The notes under the pieces are model-generated. The model was not told where the DNA came from and ran no database searches. It saw only the letters and a program-made list of their open reading frames with translations. Shown here in pieces: positions 43,654 to 53,915 of a stretch of 64,000 bases of DNA (positions are counted from its first letter, which is position 1; the number at the start of each line of letters is the position of its first letter). Source of the DNA: Microbacterium sp. XT11 (GTDB taxonomy: Bacteria > Actinomycetota > Actinomycetes > Actinomycetales > Microbacteriaceae). Where the stretch lies: positions 1,489,081 to 1,553,080 of the forward strand of contig NZ_CP013859.1 of assembly GCF_001513675.1 (NCBI RefSeq). The letters are read 5' to 3'. Both the position numbers and the translations under genes were made by a program.

Positions 43654-44783
43654 CTACTTCGCGCCGCCCTTGCCGTCGTGCGGCGGCTGACCCGCGGCTG
43701 CCGTCGCTGCCGCCGTCGTCTTCTTCTCGCCGGCGGGACCCGTCGTGTCGCCGGAGGTCGTCGCCTTGACGGCGGCCGGCGTCGTCGGGCTCGCGGTCGA
43801 CGATCCCGTGCGTGCCGTCGATGCCTGGCCGTGCTCGGCCCGTGCCGTCGCGCCCCTGTCGCCGGCGCCGCGCTCGCCGTCGTCCGGGCGTCCGGAATCG
43901 CCGCCACGGTTCGGGCCGGCCAACCCCGCCGGCACGACCGACGTGTTTCCGCGATCTCCGCGACTCTGATGGGGCGTCGTCCGCGCACGCTCGTCCTGCG
44001 GTCGCCCCGGCCTGTCGGGATGCCCCCGGTGCGAGGCAGTCTCCGCCGCAGGCGCGGCCGGCACCGTCAGCCGGTCGAGGTCCGGCACGGCGTTCGGGCC
44101 CGGTCGCACGCTCGCGGCATCCTCTTCGGTGCGCTGCGACGAACCGCGCCGAGCGCGCAGGGAGGTCGCCGTGCGCATACCCGCCGAGCAGCCCGATCAC
44201 CCTGGCATGATCGGTGTCGCCGGGCGCCGAGCGGAGGTGCGCCCGTATCCACGCCTTGCGGAGCGCGTCGCGGGCGCGATAGGTGAGAGCGGCGGCGGAG
44301 TTCGGACGCATGCCGAGCACGTCGGCGATGCGCCGAGGCGGAAGCTGCTCGACCTCGCTGAGCCAGAGGGCGTGCTGCCAGCGCTCGGGCAGCGAACTGA
44401 AGGCCTCGGAGATCGTGGCGGAGTCCGCCATCGCGTCGACGCCGACGGTCGACGCGGGCGGCTCCACGCCCTCGATCGGCGCGGTCTGCGGCATCCGGCG
44501 GGCGCCCGTCATCCAGGTGTTGCGCACGGTCGTGAGCAGGTAGGGGCGGAAACTGCGCTGCGGACCCTTTCCCGCGCGAAGCAGATGCAGGATCTTCACG
44601 AACGAATCGGAGACGACGTCCTCGGGGTCGGGCGGGGCGGAGCCCAGACTGCGCGCATAGGCCACGGCGACCGGCGCGTGCCGTCGCCACAGTTTTCGAG
44701 AACGCGCGACGGTCGCCGTCGCGCGTGCGCTGCAGGAGATCGTCGTCGGTCTCCGCCGCAGTGCTGTCGCAGGGCTCGTCCAT
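43654..44783 (-). pseudogene. ECF sigma factor gene with two frame changes
   Basis: Frame one gives MDEPCDSTAAETDDDLL to DRRAFSK. A CTCGAAAACTG run near 44700 then needs one A removed to continue as KLWRRHAPVAVAYARSLG with sigma-2 and sigma-4 (EAFSSLPERWQHALWLSEVE, RIADVLGMRPNSAAALTYRA). Near 44150 a second extra base leads into a third frame with a low-complexity Thr/Ala/Pro/Gly tail that stops at 43654. Without these corrections the sigma frame runs on antisense to arsC. Either a decayed gene or sequence errors; the fold itself is clear. Confidence 0.6.
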
Positions 44784-45117
44784 GACACCTCGTCGTCGGG
44801 GCCGGCTTCGGGTGCCGGTGAAGCGAGGGTACCTCACCGAGGTGAACGGGGGAGGGAGGAGAAGCGGGGGGGGCCATAGGGAGAGGGCCCCACCCGCGAA
44901 CCGCGCCGCTGAGGGGGAGACGGGCGGTCGAGACGGAGGAATCGAAGGATCACAGGCCCCAGGGGTCGATCTCCGTCACATAGACATGACGCGGCGGGCA
45001 CCGGATGATGACGCGCTTTCTGCGAATCCCTCGTTGCCGGTCGTCGCCGCATGCTCTCGGAAACGTCCTCGAAACCTGCCGCGCCTATCGTGGAGACCGC
45101 GCGCACGGAAGGATGTC
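44784..45117 (+). other. Intergenic region with skewed G-rich stretch
   Basis: 334 bases between divergent genes. It holds TCACC-GA-GGTGA (44834-44845) 51 bp upstream of the sigma gene start, a run of eight G (44866-44873), and a TATCGT -10-like box (45086-45091) 26 bases before the acetyltransferase gene. No gene seen. Confidence 0.5.
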
Positions 45118-45600
45118 ATGGCGGTACAGAGAGTGGACTGGGAGCATCCGGATGCCGTGCGCCTGCGCGCGGCGCAACGGGCAGAGCTCGACGCTCGCTA
45201 CGGCAGTGACGATCACGAGCCCGGCATCGCGCCTTCCGCCGACGACGTGCCGGTCTTCGTGATCGCGACGGACGCCACGGGCGCCGCGGTCGCCTGTGGC
45301 GGGCTCCGCCCTCTCCCGGAGGCCGTGCTCGGCCCCGATGTCGCCGAGATCAAGCGCATGTACGCGGATCCCGCGGCGCGGGGGAGCGGGGTCGCGGTGG
45401 AGGTGCTGCGTGCTCTGGAGGACGAAGCGCGCGGCCTCGGCATCCGCCGTCTCGTGCTCGAGACGGGTACGGCGCAGCCCGATGCCGTGCGCTTCTACGA
45501 GCGTGAGGGATACGTGTCCATTCCGCTCTACGGGCACTATGTCGGCAGCGAGGTGTCGCTGTGCTTCGCGCGTGACCTCGATGTCGGCGCCCGGGAGTAG
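45118..45600 (+). CDS. GNAT-family N-acetyltransferase
   Basis: 160 residues. Acetyl-CoA site motif in AEIKRMYADPAARGSGVAV (R/Q-x-x-G-x-G/A like) and a C-terminal VRFYEREGYVSIPLYG. GGAAGG supports the ATG. Substrate unknown. Followed nine bases later by ogt. Confidence 0.88.
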   Translation: MAVQRVDWEHPDAVRLRAAQRAELDARYGSDDHEPGIAPSADDVPVFVIATDATGAAVACGGLRPLPEAVLGPDVAEIKRMYADPAARGSGVAVEVLRALEDEARGLGIRRLVLETGTAQPDAVRFYEREGYVSIPLYGHYVGSEVSLCFARDLDVGARE

Positions 45601-45609
45601 CCTCGGCTC

Positions 45610-46104
45610 ATGCCGTGGTTCGGAACACTCGAGACGCCCGTCGGCGTGATCGGCGTGGTGAGCGACGGCAGCGCGATCACGCGGGTGACCTGGCGCTCCG
45701 TGCCGCCTGCGGATGCCGTGCACGGGTCCGACGCGCTGCTCGACGAGGCGCTGGCGCAGCTGCGCAGCTACTTCGACGGCACGCGCGGCGGCTTCGACCT
45801 TCCCATCGGCCTCGGCGTGCAGACCGAGGCGACACGGGCGGTGCTCACGGCGCTCCACGAGACGGTGGGCGCGGGCGAGACCGTCACCTACGGCGAGCTC
45901 GCCGCCCGCAGCGGCACCACGATTCCCGCGCGCGGCATCGGGGCGATCATGGGGGCCAACCCGGTGCCGCTCATCGTGCCCTGCCATCGCGTCGTCGCCG
46001 GAGACGGTCTCGGTGGCTACTCCGGGGGCATCCCCGGTCAGGGTCTGCAGACCAAGCGCTGGCTGCTCGAGCACGAAGGGGCGCTGCCGACGGCCCTCTT
46101 CTAG
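45610..46104 (+). CDS. ogt: Methylated-DNA-protein cysteine methyltransferase
   Basis: 164 residues with the acceptor motif VPCHRVV and the upstream TYGELAARSG and GAIMGANP of the DNA-binding domain. It repairs O6-alkylguanine by suicide transfer. ATG is 6 bases after TAGCCT, which overlaps the end of the acetyltransferase gene, so it may have its own promoter. Confidence 0.94.
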   Translation: MPWFGTLETPVGVIGVVSDGSAITRVTWRSVPPADAVHGSDALLDEALAQLRSYFDGTRGGFDLPIGLGVQTEATRAVLTALHETVGAGETVTYGELAARSGTTIPARGIGAIMGANPVPLIVPCHRVVAGDGLGGYSGGIPGQGLQTKRWLLEHEGALPTALF

Positions 46105-46161
46105 CCGGCTGCCGACGGCGCTGTTCTCGTCGACGGAAGGTGTCGCGACCCGGGGTATGAC

Positions 46162-46893
46162 TCACTCCGCCCCGAGGGCATCCTGCGCGGCACCGGCCGC
46201 CTTCTCCACGACGTTGGGCAGATCGGTGGTTCCGTAGAAGCGAGCATCGGGGTGCGTCGGAGGAGGCATCACCGACGTGGTGGTGGGACCGTCGTGATAG
46301 CTGAACTCGCCCTTCCCGTCCGGTGTGCACCCCGAGGCCCACGTGCCCTCAGCGGCGGACGGGCCGTCGCTGAAGTTCAGGTACTGATACGAGACCTCCT
46401 GGTGCTCCTTCGACTGCGGGAAGTTGCTCGGCACCGGCAGCGCTTCGACGCCTTCGGCGGTGAGCTCCTCGGCTGCGGCCAACCACTGGTTCTGGTGCAT
46501 CGTGTCGCGCGCGAGCAGGAATCCGAGAAGGTCGCGCACACCGTGATCGTCGGTCATGTGATACAGCCGCGCGACCTGGAAGCGGCCTTGCATCTCGGCG
46601 TTCGCATTTGCCGTGAAGTCGGCGAGCAGATTGCCGCTGGAAGTGATATACGACCCCGACCACGGGTTGCCGTTGCTGTCGACGGCTCGCGCGCCGGCGC
46701 CGGCCACGATTCCGTGTTGGACGTCGGTGCCGCCGACGATGGCGGCCACCGTCGGATCGTCCTGCACGGCGTCCTCCGTGATCCCCAACGGAGCCCTCTC
46801 GAGGAGCTGCGCGATCATGACGGCGAGCATCTCGACGTGCCCCATCTCCTCCGCGCCGATGCCGAAGACGAGGTCGCGGTACTTCGTTGAACG
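46162..46893 (-). pseudogene. Manganese catalase, 5'-truncated
   Basis: The frame carries the C-terminal ~240 residues of a KatN-type Mn-catalase: YRDLVFGIGAEEMGHVEMLA with Glu/His metal ligands, RDTMHQNQW with a further His, and a typical C-terminal tail. The first ~55 residues, including the initial Glu ligand region, are missing; upstream codons (RMRTPWWHRSRGRW) do not resemble the family. A deletion removed the 5' end. Confidence 0.75.
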
Positions 46894-47019
46894 CGCAACC
46901 CAACGCCCGCGGGATCGATGCCACCAGGGGGTTCTCATTCGGGGATCCGGCTGGGACAATCCTGGGTCTGCCGCTGTCAAGCCCCTGTCTTCGCTCCGGC
47001 ATCGGCGCAGGGTTGAGCG

Positions 47020-48267
47020 ATGGACGACGCACGCGCAGGTTCTGAGCACCCCGGCATATACGCCTATCTCGACGAGCACGCCCCCGACATCGTCGGCCGG
47101 CTGGGCGAGTGGGTCTCGATACCGTCGGTCGCGGCCGACCCCGCGCGCCGGATCGAGATGATCCGGTCAGCGCGCTGGCTCGCCGGGGAGATGCGGGACG
47201 CCGGTCTGCGTGCGGAGTCGTTCCCACGGGAGAGTCGGCCGCGGTCGTCGGAGAGCTCCACGTCGACCCCGCGGCGCCGACGGTGCTCGTGTACAGCCAT
47301 CACGACGTCCGTCATGCGAAGCCCGAGGAATGGAGCGAGACCGCCCCGTTCACCCCTGTGGTGCGCGGCGGCCGGCTCTATGGACGCGGTGCGTCGGATG
47401 CCAAGGGACAGGTGGCTCGCCCACCTCTGGGCACTGCGCGCATTCGGCCGCCCCCTCGCACCAGCGGCATCCGGTGAACGTGAAGCTGCTGATCGAGGGC
47501 GAGGAGGAGATCGGGTCGCCGCACCTTGCTGCGCTGCTGGAGGAGCACTCCGAGCGGTTCGCCTGTGACGTGATCGTCTTCTCCGACACGGTGCAGTGGC
47601 GCGACGACGCGCCAGCGCCCGTGACGTCGATGCGCGGAGTCGTCACGGCGTCGCTCACGGTCATGGGCCCGGAGCGCGACGTGCACAGCGGTGTCGCGGC
47701 GGGCGTCACCGTCAACCCCGCCCTTTCCCTCGCACAGGTGCTGAGCCGCTTGCACGACTCGGCGGGTCGCGTCGACGTGCCGGGCTTCTACGACGATGTC
47801 GCCGCCGTCACGCCGGAGCGCCGTCGCGAGTTCGCCGCGCTCCCCTTCGATGACGACACCTGGATCGAGCGCACCGAGACGCGGGCCATCAGCGGCGAGC
47901 AAGGGTACACGGTGAAAGAGCGACTGTGGGCGCGGCCATCGATCGAAGTGCTGTTGCTGCTTGCGGGAGACCCGGAGGGCATCGATCGCTCGGTCATCCC
48001 GCGCGAGGCGACCGCGACGCTGTGCGTCAGGACAGTGCCGCACCAGCGCATCCCGGTGGTCGCCGAGCAGCTGCGCGCATTCGTCGCGGCGACGATGCCG
48101 CAGGACGTCCCCTCTCTCGGCGCCTCGAGGCTCCCGTGTGCTTCGTGGGCACGGGTCTTCCCGACGACCACCGGCACGCCAGTGACGAGAGCGTCGACAT
48201 CCGGATGCTGGTGCACGGCGCGGCGACGATCGCGGAGCTGTGGGCGCAGATCGGAGCCCGCTGGTAG
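47020..48267 (+). pseudogene. M20 dipeptidase gene with three frame changes
   Basis: Pieces of one M20 peptidase appear in consecutive frames: residues 1-67 to ~47222 (MDDARAG... GLRAESF), then VVPTGESAAVVGEL with YSHHDV and YGRGASDAKGQV, then from ~47470 IEGEEEIGSPH and the lid domain, then from ~48110 PVCFVGTGLPDDHRHASDESVD ending at 48267. Each step fits loss of one base, and part of the C-terminal catalytic domain is also missing. The zinc ligands (HHD, D, EE) survive in pieces. The gene cannot give a full enzyme. Confidence 0.8.
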
Positions 48268-48341
48268 CGGCGCCGCGTCATCCGCCTCGCGTCACCTGCG
48301 AGAATGGGAAGCCCGCGCCGATTCCGACCTGAGGAGCTTCC

Positions 48342-49745
48342 GTGCAGTACATCTCGACCCGAGGCGGAATGCAGCCGCTGCCGTACTGCGAGACTCTGCT
48401 CGAGGGACTCGCCACCGACGGCGGCCTTGCGGTGCCCGTGGAGTTCCCGAGCGTCGACGGTGAGACGCTCGAGCGTTGGCGGGCGCTCACCTACCCGCAG
48501 CTGGCCACAGAGGTTCTCGGCCTGTTCGCCACCGACATCCCGCGCGAAGACCTCGCGCGCATGACGGCCGCCGCCTATGAGCCGTTCCCGGAGGAGGTCG
48601 TGCCGCTGCGCGCGATCGACGGCGGCCTCACGCTCGTCGGCCTTTCTGAGGGACCGACGCTGGCGTTCAAAGACATGGCCATGCAGTTCCTCGGACAGGT
48701 CGTGGAGTATGCGCTGGAGCGCACGGGCTCGGTGCTCAACGTGCTCGGCGCGACCTCGGGCGACACCGGCTCCGCGGCGGAGCACGCGCTGCGCGGCAAG
48801 GAGCGCATCGCGGTCTTCATGCTGTCTCCGCAGGGGCGGATGAGCACCTTCCAGCGGGCGCAGATGTTCTCGCTCGACGACGCCAACGTGCACAACATCG
48901 CCGTGGACGGCGTGTTCGACGACTGCCAGAACCTCGTCAAGGAGCTCGCCGGAGACCTCGACTTCAAGCGCGCCCAGCACCTCGGGGCGGTCAACTCGAT
49001 CAATCTCGCGCGTATCACCGCCCAGGTCGTCTACTACTTCTGGGCCTGGCTGCGGGCGACGGATGCCGGCGGCTGGACGGAGCTGTCGTTCACGGTCCCC
49101 TCTGGGAACTTCGGCAACATCCTCTCCGGCTTCTACGCCAAGCAGATGGGCCTGCCGATCCGTCGCCTCGTGCTCGCGGCGAACGAGAACAACGTGCTCG
49201 ACGAGTTCTTCCGCACCGGTGTCTACCGCCCGCGCAGCGCCGCGCAGACGCTCGCGACGTCCAGCCCGTCGATGGACATCTCGAAGGCGTCGAACCTCGA
49301 GCGGTTCGTGTTCGAGCTCCTCGATCGCGACCCCGAGCGCGTCGTCGGAGCATGGCGTGACCTCGACGCCCAGGGGTACGTCGACCTCTCGGCGGAGCTC
49401 GCGCGCTTCGAGGAGGAGTTCGGCTTCGTCAGCGGCACCTCGACGCACGACGACCGCCTGGCGACGATCCGCGCCGTGCACGACGCGACGGGCGACATCA
49501 TCGACCCGCACACCGCCGACGGCGTGAAGGTCGCGCGCGAGCATGTCGAGTCGGGGGTGCCCATGCTCGTGCTCGAGACAGCGAAGCCCGAGAAGTTCGC
49601 CGACACGATCCGCGAGGCGATCGGCGTCGAACTCGAGTACTCCCCGGAGCTTCAGGCGATGCTCGGGGCGCCGCAGCACGTTACCGAGCTGCCCGACGAC
49701 GCGGCGGCATTGAGGGCCTTCATCGAGGAGCACGCCCTGCGCTGA
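48342..49745 (+). CDS. thrC: Threonine synthase
   Basis: 467 residues of the long (E. coli/yeast-like) class: MQYISTRGG start, PLP Lys110 in GPTLAFKDMAMQF, and the phosphate loop LGATSGDTGSAAEHAL. Converts O-phosphohomoserine to L-threonine. GTG start with GAGGAGC-like sequence upstream. Confidence 0.95.
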   Translation: MQYISTRGGMQPLPYCETLLEGLATDGGLAVPVEFPSVDGETLERWRALTYPQLATEVLGLFATDIPREDLARMTAAAYEPFPEEVVPLRAIDGGLTLVGLSEGPTLAFKDMAMQFLGQVVEYALERTGSVLNVLGATSGDTGSAAEHALRGKERIAVFMLSPQGRMSTFQRAQMFSLDDANVHNIAVDGVFDDCQNLVKELAGDLDFKRAQHLGAVNSINLARITAQVVYYFWAWLRATDAGGWTELSFTVPSGNFGNILSGFYAKQMGLPIRRLVLAANENNVLDEFFRTGVYRPRSAAQTLATSSPSMDISKASNLERFVFELLDRDPERVVGAWRDLDAQGYVDLSAELARFEEEFGFVSGTSTHDDRLATIRAVHDATGDIIDPHTADGVKVAREHVESGVPMLVLETAKPEKFADTIREAIGVELEYSPELQAMLGAPQHVTELPDDAAALRAFIEEHALR

Positions 49746-49762
49746 GCTCGACGCACTCGGGA

Positions 49763-49815
49763 CTCGCTGGATGTGCAGTCCGCACATCCAGCGAGCATTC
49801 TCGTGCGGAATGCAC
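49763..49815 (+). promoter_or_regulatory. Two GTGC-N5-GCAC operators, the first inside a longer hairpin
   Basis: GTGC-AGTCC-GCAC (49773-49785) and GTGC-GGAAT-GCAC (49803-49815) are centred 30 bp apart, about three helical turns, 65-100 bp before the NCS1 permease start. The first is the core of a perfect 14+14 inverted repeat (49763-49795) that could also terminate thrC. Likely binding sites of the PucR-type regulator at the end of the operon. Confidence 0.65.
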
Positions 49816-49880
49816 ATGTCGTGAGGAAGGGGTCGTCACTACTGTGGCGACAAACCCGTCCCTCCTCCCGAAGGATCCTC

Positions 49881-51215
49881 ATGGCACGCACGGCGCACGC
49901 AGACGACTTCGCGCTCTCCCGAGTGACTCCTGACGCCCGAAAGCCCTGGTTCGGAATCGCCGTGCAGCGATTCGGCCAGGTCTCGGCCCTCTCGCAGTTC
50001 CTCCTCGGCGCGACCCTCGGTTACAGCATGACTTTCGGCGAGGCCGTCCTCGCCTTCCTGTTCGGCTCCCTCATCCTCGAGGTCATCATGTGCGTGGTCG
50101 GCTTCATCGGCCAGCGTGAAGGTCTCAACACCGCTCTCCTCGCCCGGTGGACCGGCTTCGGCGAGATCGGCGCCTCGCTCGTGGGCCTCGCCATCGGCAT
50201 CAGCCTCATCGGATGGTTCGGCATCCAGTCCGCCATCTCCGCGCAATCCCTCGACGCCCTCATGCCCGGAGCTCTGCCGGTGTGGGCGTGGAGCCTCATC
50301 TTCGGTCTCGCCGTCACGGCGATCGTCGCGTTCGGGTTCGTCGGCATGCAGTGGCTCGCCAACGTCACGGTTCCGCTCTTCCTGATCCTCGTCGGGTGGT
50401 CGGTGATCTCCGAGCTGACCCGCCACGACTTCACCGAGCTCCTCACCGGCCCGGCGCCAGGACCGAGCATGAGCGTCTGGGCGGGCACCGGCATCGTCGC
50501 GGGCGGCCTCATCGTCGGCGCCATCATCACGGGCGACATGACCCGCTTCAACCGCTCGCGCGCGGACGTGGTGAAGCAGACCGTGGTGGGCGTGTCGCTG
50601 GGCGAGTTCGTGATCGGTCTGGCCGGCGTGCTGCTCGCGCACGCGGCGGGCACCGGCGACATCGTCGCGATCGTCACGTCGTCGGTCGGCTTCATCGGCC
50701 TGTTCATCGTGCTCACCGGAACGCTGAAGATCAACGACTGGAACCTGTACTCCTCGACCCTGGGCCTCGTGAACTTCATCTCCACCGCGTTCGGCAAGAA
50801 CCTGCACCGCGTGACGACGACCATCGTGCTGGGCGTCGTCGGGTCGGTGCTCGCCGCCGTCGGCATCCTCGGGCAGTTCACCGAGTTCCTCACCGTGCTC
50901 AGCGTCGCCTTCCCGCCCATCGCAGGCATCATGGTCGCCGAGTACTACGTCGTGCGCCGCTGGCGCGGAGAGCTCGACGCCACGCGCGATGAGGGCACGC
51001 TTCCGGCCACCGCACCTCGCATCGTGCCCGCGACGATCGTCGTCTGGCTCGTCTCGTCGCTCGTCGGGTACTTCGTCACCTGGGGCATCCCCTCGCTGCT
51101 GAGCCTCTTCCTGTCGATGGTGCTGTACATCGTCGTCGGCAAGCTCGGCTGGGTCAGGGGCGTCGGCGTCGCCACGACGCGTCAGCGCACGCCCGAAGAG
51201 GCCGCGGCGGCCTGA
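49881..51215 (+). CDS. NCS1-family permease (CodB-like)
   Basis: 444 residues, about twelve helices. N-terminal PWFGIAVQRFGQVSALSQFLLGATLGYSM resembles CodB and related NCS1 carriers, which move cytosine, purines, allantoin or hydantoins with Na+ or H+. GAAGGATC precedes the ATG. Heads the operon with HyuA-like and DUF917 genes, so it likely imports their substrate. Confidence 0.9.
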   Translation: MARTAHADDFALSRVTPDARKPWFGIAVQRFGQVSALSQFLLGATLGYSMTFGEAVLAFLFGSLILEVIMCVVGFIGQREGLNTALLARWTGFGEIGASLVGLAIGISLIGWFGIQSAISAQSLDALMPGALPVWAWSLIFGLAVTAIVAFGFVGMQWLANVTVPLFLILVGWSVISELTRHDFTELLTGPAPGPSMSVWAGTGIVAGGLIVGAIITGDMTRFNRSRADVVKQTVVGVSLGEFVIGLAGVLLAHAAGTGDIVAIVTSSVGFIGLFIVLTGTLKINDWNLYSSTLGLVNFISTAFGKNLHRVTTTIVLGVVGSVLAAVGILGQFTEFLTVLSVAFPPIAGIMVAEYYVVRRWRGELDATRDEGTLPATAPRIVPATIVVWLVSSLVGYFVTWGIPSLLSLFLSMVLYIVVGKLGWVRGVGVATTRQRTPEEAAAA

Positions 51216-51247
51216 GACACATCCTCACCATCGAGAAAGCGAGAACC

Positions 51248-52795
51248 ATGCACATCGGCATCGACGTCGGCGGCACCAACACCGACGCCGTCCTCATGGA
51301 CGGCATGCGCACTCTGGCGGGGGTGAAGCACTCCACCACATCCGACGTCACGAGCGGCATCGTCCAGGCGATCGAGGACCTGCGCGCGGGGCGCCCCTTC
51401 GAGGGGGCCGAGATCGAGGCCGTCATGATCGGCACGACGCACTTCATCAATGCTCTCGTGCAGGCCAGCCGCCTCGCCCCGGTCGCGGCGCTGCGGCTCG
51501 GCCTGCCCGCCACGCGCGCCCTGCCGCCGCTGGTCGACTGGCCCGAGGTGCTCGTCGAGGCCACGCAGGCGCGCAGCTACCTCGCCCACGGCGGCTACGA
51601 GTTCGACGGACGTCCGATCTCGCCGCTCGACCCCGACGAGTTGCGGGCGCACGCCGAGGACATGAAGGCCCACGGCATCCGCTCGGTCGCCATCTCGTCG
51701 GTGTTCAGCCCCGTCAACCACGATCTCGAGGTGCAGGCCGCCGAGATCGTCGCCTCGGTGCTCGGCCCGGATGCCGCCATCTCGCTGTCGCACGAGATCG
51801 GCCGCATCGGGCTCCTCGAGCGCGAGAACGCGACCATCATCAACGCGGCGCTGCGCGAGCTCGCCTCTGAGATCGTCGACGGCCTCACCTCCGCGGTCCG
51901 CGCACAGGGCATCGACGCTCCGATCTTCCTCAGCCAGAACGACGGCACCCTCATGGACGAGGAGTATGTGCGCCGGTACCCCGTGGCCACCTTCGCATCC
52001 GGCCCGACGAACTCGATGCGCGGTGCGGCGGCCACGAGCGGACTGGACAACTGCGCGGTGATCGATGTCGGCGGCACCACGGCCGACATCGGCCTGCTCA
52101 TCGGCGGCTTCCCGCGTGAGACGGCCAACGAGGTCAAGGTGGCCGGCATCCGCACCAACTTCCGGATGCCGGACGTGCTCTCCCTCGGCATCGGCGGCGG
52201 CAGCATCGTCGACGAGGAGACCGCAGAGGTCGGCCCGGCCTCGGTCGGCTACCGCCTCACGACCGAAGCGCTCGTGTTCGGCGGCTCCACCCTCACCGCC
52301 ACCGACATCGCCGTCGCAGCCGGCCGGGCGCAGGTCGGTGACCCGTCGAAGGTCGCGCACCTGGATCCCGACTTCGTCGCCCGGGTGCTCGACCGGATCG
52401 CCGAACGCGTCTCCGAGGCCGTCGACCGCATGCGCACCTCGCCCGAGCCCATCGCCGTCGTCGCGGTCGGCGGCGGGTCGATCCTGCTGCCGGATGAGCT
52501 GCCGCTGTTCGGCACCGTGCACCGTCCGCAGAACTACGCGGTCGCCAACGCCATCGGCGCCTCCATCGCCCAGGTCGGCGGCGAGATCGACAAGGTGTAC
52601 GCGATCGAGCCCGGCCGCCGCGAGGAGACGATCGCCGAGGTGCGCGCCGAGGCGGTCGACAAGGCGATCGCCGCTGGAGCCAAGCCGTCAACGGTGTCGA
52701 TCATCGACTTCGACGAGGTGCCGATCCCGTACCTCCCAGGCAACGCCACGCGCATCCGCGTGAAGGCCGTCGGCGACCTCGACATGGGGGTGTGA
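51248..52795 (+). CDS. Hydantoinase/oxoprolinase-family protein (HyuA-like)
   Basis: 515 residues. ASKHA-type ATP motif GIDVGGTNTDAVLMD (4-18), IGTTHFINALVQ, and a second nucleotide motif VIDVGGTTADIG around 275, as in ATP-dependent hydantoinases/5-oxoprolinases. It would open a cyclic amide at the cost of ATP. The partner HyuB is absent; DUF917 genes follow instead, an association known from databases. Confidence 0.9.
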   Translation: MHIGIDVGGTNTDAVLMDGMRTLAGVKHSTTSDVTSGIVQAIEDLRAGRPFEGAEIEAVMIGTTHFINALVQASRLAPVAALRLGLPATRALPPLVDWPEVLVEATQARSYLAHGGYEFDGRPISPLDPDELRAHAEDMKAHGIRSVAISSVFSPVNHDLEVQAAEIVASVLGPDAAISLSHEIGRIGLLERENATIINAALRELASEIVDGLTSAVRAQGIDAPIFLSQNDGTLMDEEYVRRYPVATFASGPTNSMRGAAATSGLDNCAVIDVGGTTADIGLLIGGFPRETANEVKVAGIRTNFRMPDVLSLGIGGGSIVDEETAEVGPASVGYRLTTEALVFGGSTLTATDIAVAAGRAQVGDPSKVAHLDPDFVARVLDRIAERVSEAVDRMRTSPEPIAVVAVGGGSILLPDELPLFGTVHRPQNYAVANAIGASIAQVGGEIDKVYAIEPGRREETIAEVRAEAVDKAIAAGAKPSTVSIIDFDEVPIPYLPGNATRIRVKAVGDLDMGV

Positions 52796-52796
52796 C

Positions 52797-53915
52797 GTGA
52801 GCTGGACGATCACCCCCGCTCACATCGACGGGCTCGCCCGCGGGGCCGCCGTGCTCGGTACCGGGGGAGGAGGCGACCCGTACATCGGCGCGCTCCTCGC
52901 TCGACAGGCCCTCGCCGCAGGCGACGTGACGGTCGTCGGCCTCGACGAGGTCCCCGACGACGCGGTCGTGCTCTTCGTCGCCATGATGGGCGCGCCGACG
53001 GTCATGGTCGAGAAGCTGCCCAGCCTCGATGAGGTCGTCGAGCCCGTGAAGGCTCTCGGCATCCATCTCGGCCGCCCCGTGACCCACATCGCCTGCGCCG
53101 AGGTCGGCGGCGTGAACTCCACCATCCCCATCGCCGCCGCAGCCGCGCTCGGGCTGCCGCTCGTGGACGCCGACGGCATGGGCCGGGCATTCCCCGAGCT
53201 GCAGATGGTGCTCCCGACGCTGTACGGGGTCACCGCTTCTCCGCTCGCGTTCAGCGACGAGAAGGGCAACACCGGTGTGCTGCAGACCGTCGACAACTCC
53301 TGGACCGAGCGCATCGCCCGCGTGGCCTGCGTCGAGATGGGCTGCTCCGTGATGATCTCCGGGTTCTCGATGTCGGGCACCGCCGCCAGGGAATCGCTCG
53401 TCGCGGGCTCCCTGTCGCGCTGCATCGGCACCGGTGAGCGCATCGCCAAGGCGAGGGCCGACAAGTCCGATCCGGTCGCCGCGGCCGTGGAGCTGCTCGG
53501 CGGACGCGAGCTGTTCGGCGGCAAGGTCGTCGACGTGCAGCGCGCCACCACAACGGGCTTCGCGCGTGGACGGGCGCGCATCGACGCCGAGGCCGGCTCG
53601 TCGTTGACCCTGCAGTTCCAGAACGAGCACCTCGTCGCCGAGCGCGACGGAGAGGTGCTTGCGACGACGCCCGACCTCATCATGGTGCTCGACGGGGAGT
53701 CCGGAGAGCCCATCACCACGGAGGGGCTGCGTTACGGACAGCGTGTGCGCGTCATCGCCGCCCCGGCCGACGAGCGGTGGCACTCCGCGGAGGCCCTGGC
53801 GATGGTGGGCCCCGGGTACTTCGGCTACGACCTGCCGGCGCACCGGTTCGACGGCACCGTCTCGACGGGGGAGACGGAGTGCGGTGCGCTGAGCGAGCGG
53901 AGCGAGACGAAATGA
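52797..53915 (+). CDS. DUF917-family protein 1
   Basis: 372 residues, GTG start one base after the HyuA-like stop. LGTGGGGDPYIGALL at the N-terminus, GAPTVMVEK, and VDADGMGRAFPELQM, then a C-terminal beta domain ending GLRYGQRVRVIA, are the DUF917 marks. I recall this family being linked to S-methyl-thiohydantoin desulfurisation in ergothioneine breakdown and renamed accordingly. ATGA overlap to the next paralogue. Confidence 0.88.
   Translation: MSWTITPAHIDGLARGAAVLGTGGGGDPYIGALLARQALAAGDVTVVGLDEVPDDAVVLFVAMMGAPTVMVEKLPSLDEVVEPVKALGIHLGRPVTHIACAEVGGVNSTIPIAAAAALGLPLVDADGMGRAFPELQMVLPTLYGVTASPLAFSDEKGNTGVLQTVDNSWTERIARVACVEMGCSVMISGFSMSGTAARESLVAGSLSRCIGTGERIAKARADKSDPVAAAVELLGGRELFGGKVVDVQRATTTGFARGRARIDAEAGSSLTLQFQNEHLVAERDGEVLATTPDLIMVLDGESGEPITTEGLRYGQRVRVIAAPADERWHSAEALAMVGPGYFGYDLPAHRFDGTVSTGETECGALSERSETK

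Noticed and set aside
44834..44845. TCACC-GA-GGTGA as an operator
   Set aside because: Short palindrome upstream of a probably broken sigma gene; no second copy to support it, so only mentioned in the intergenic entry.
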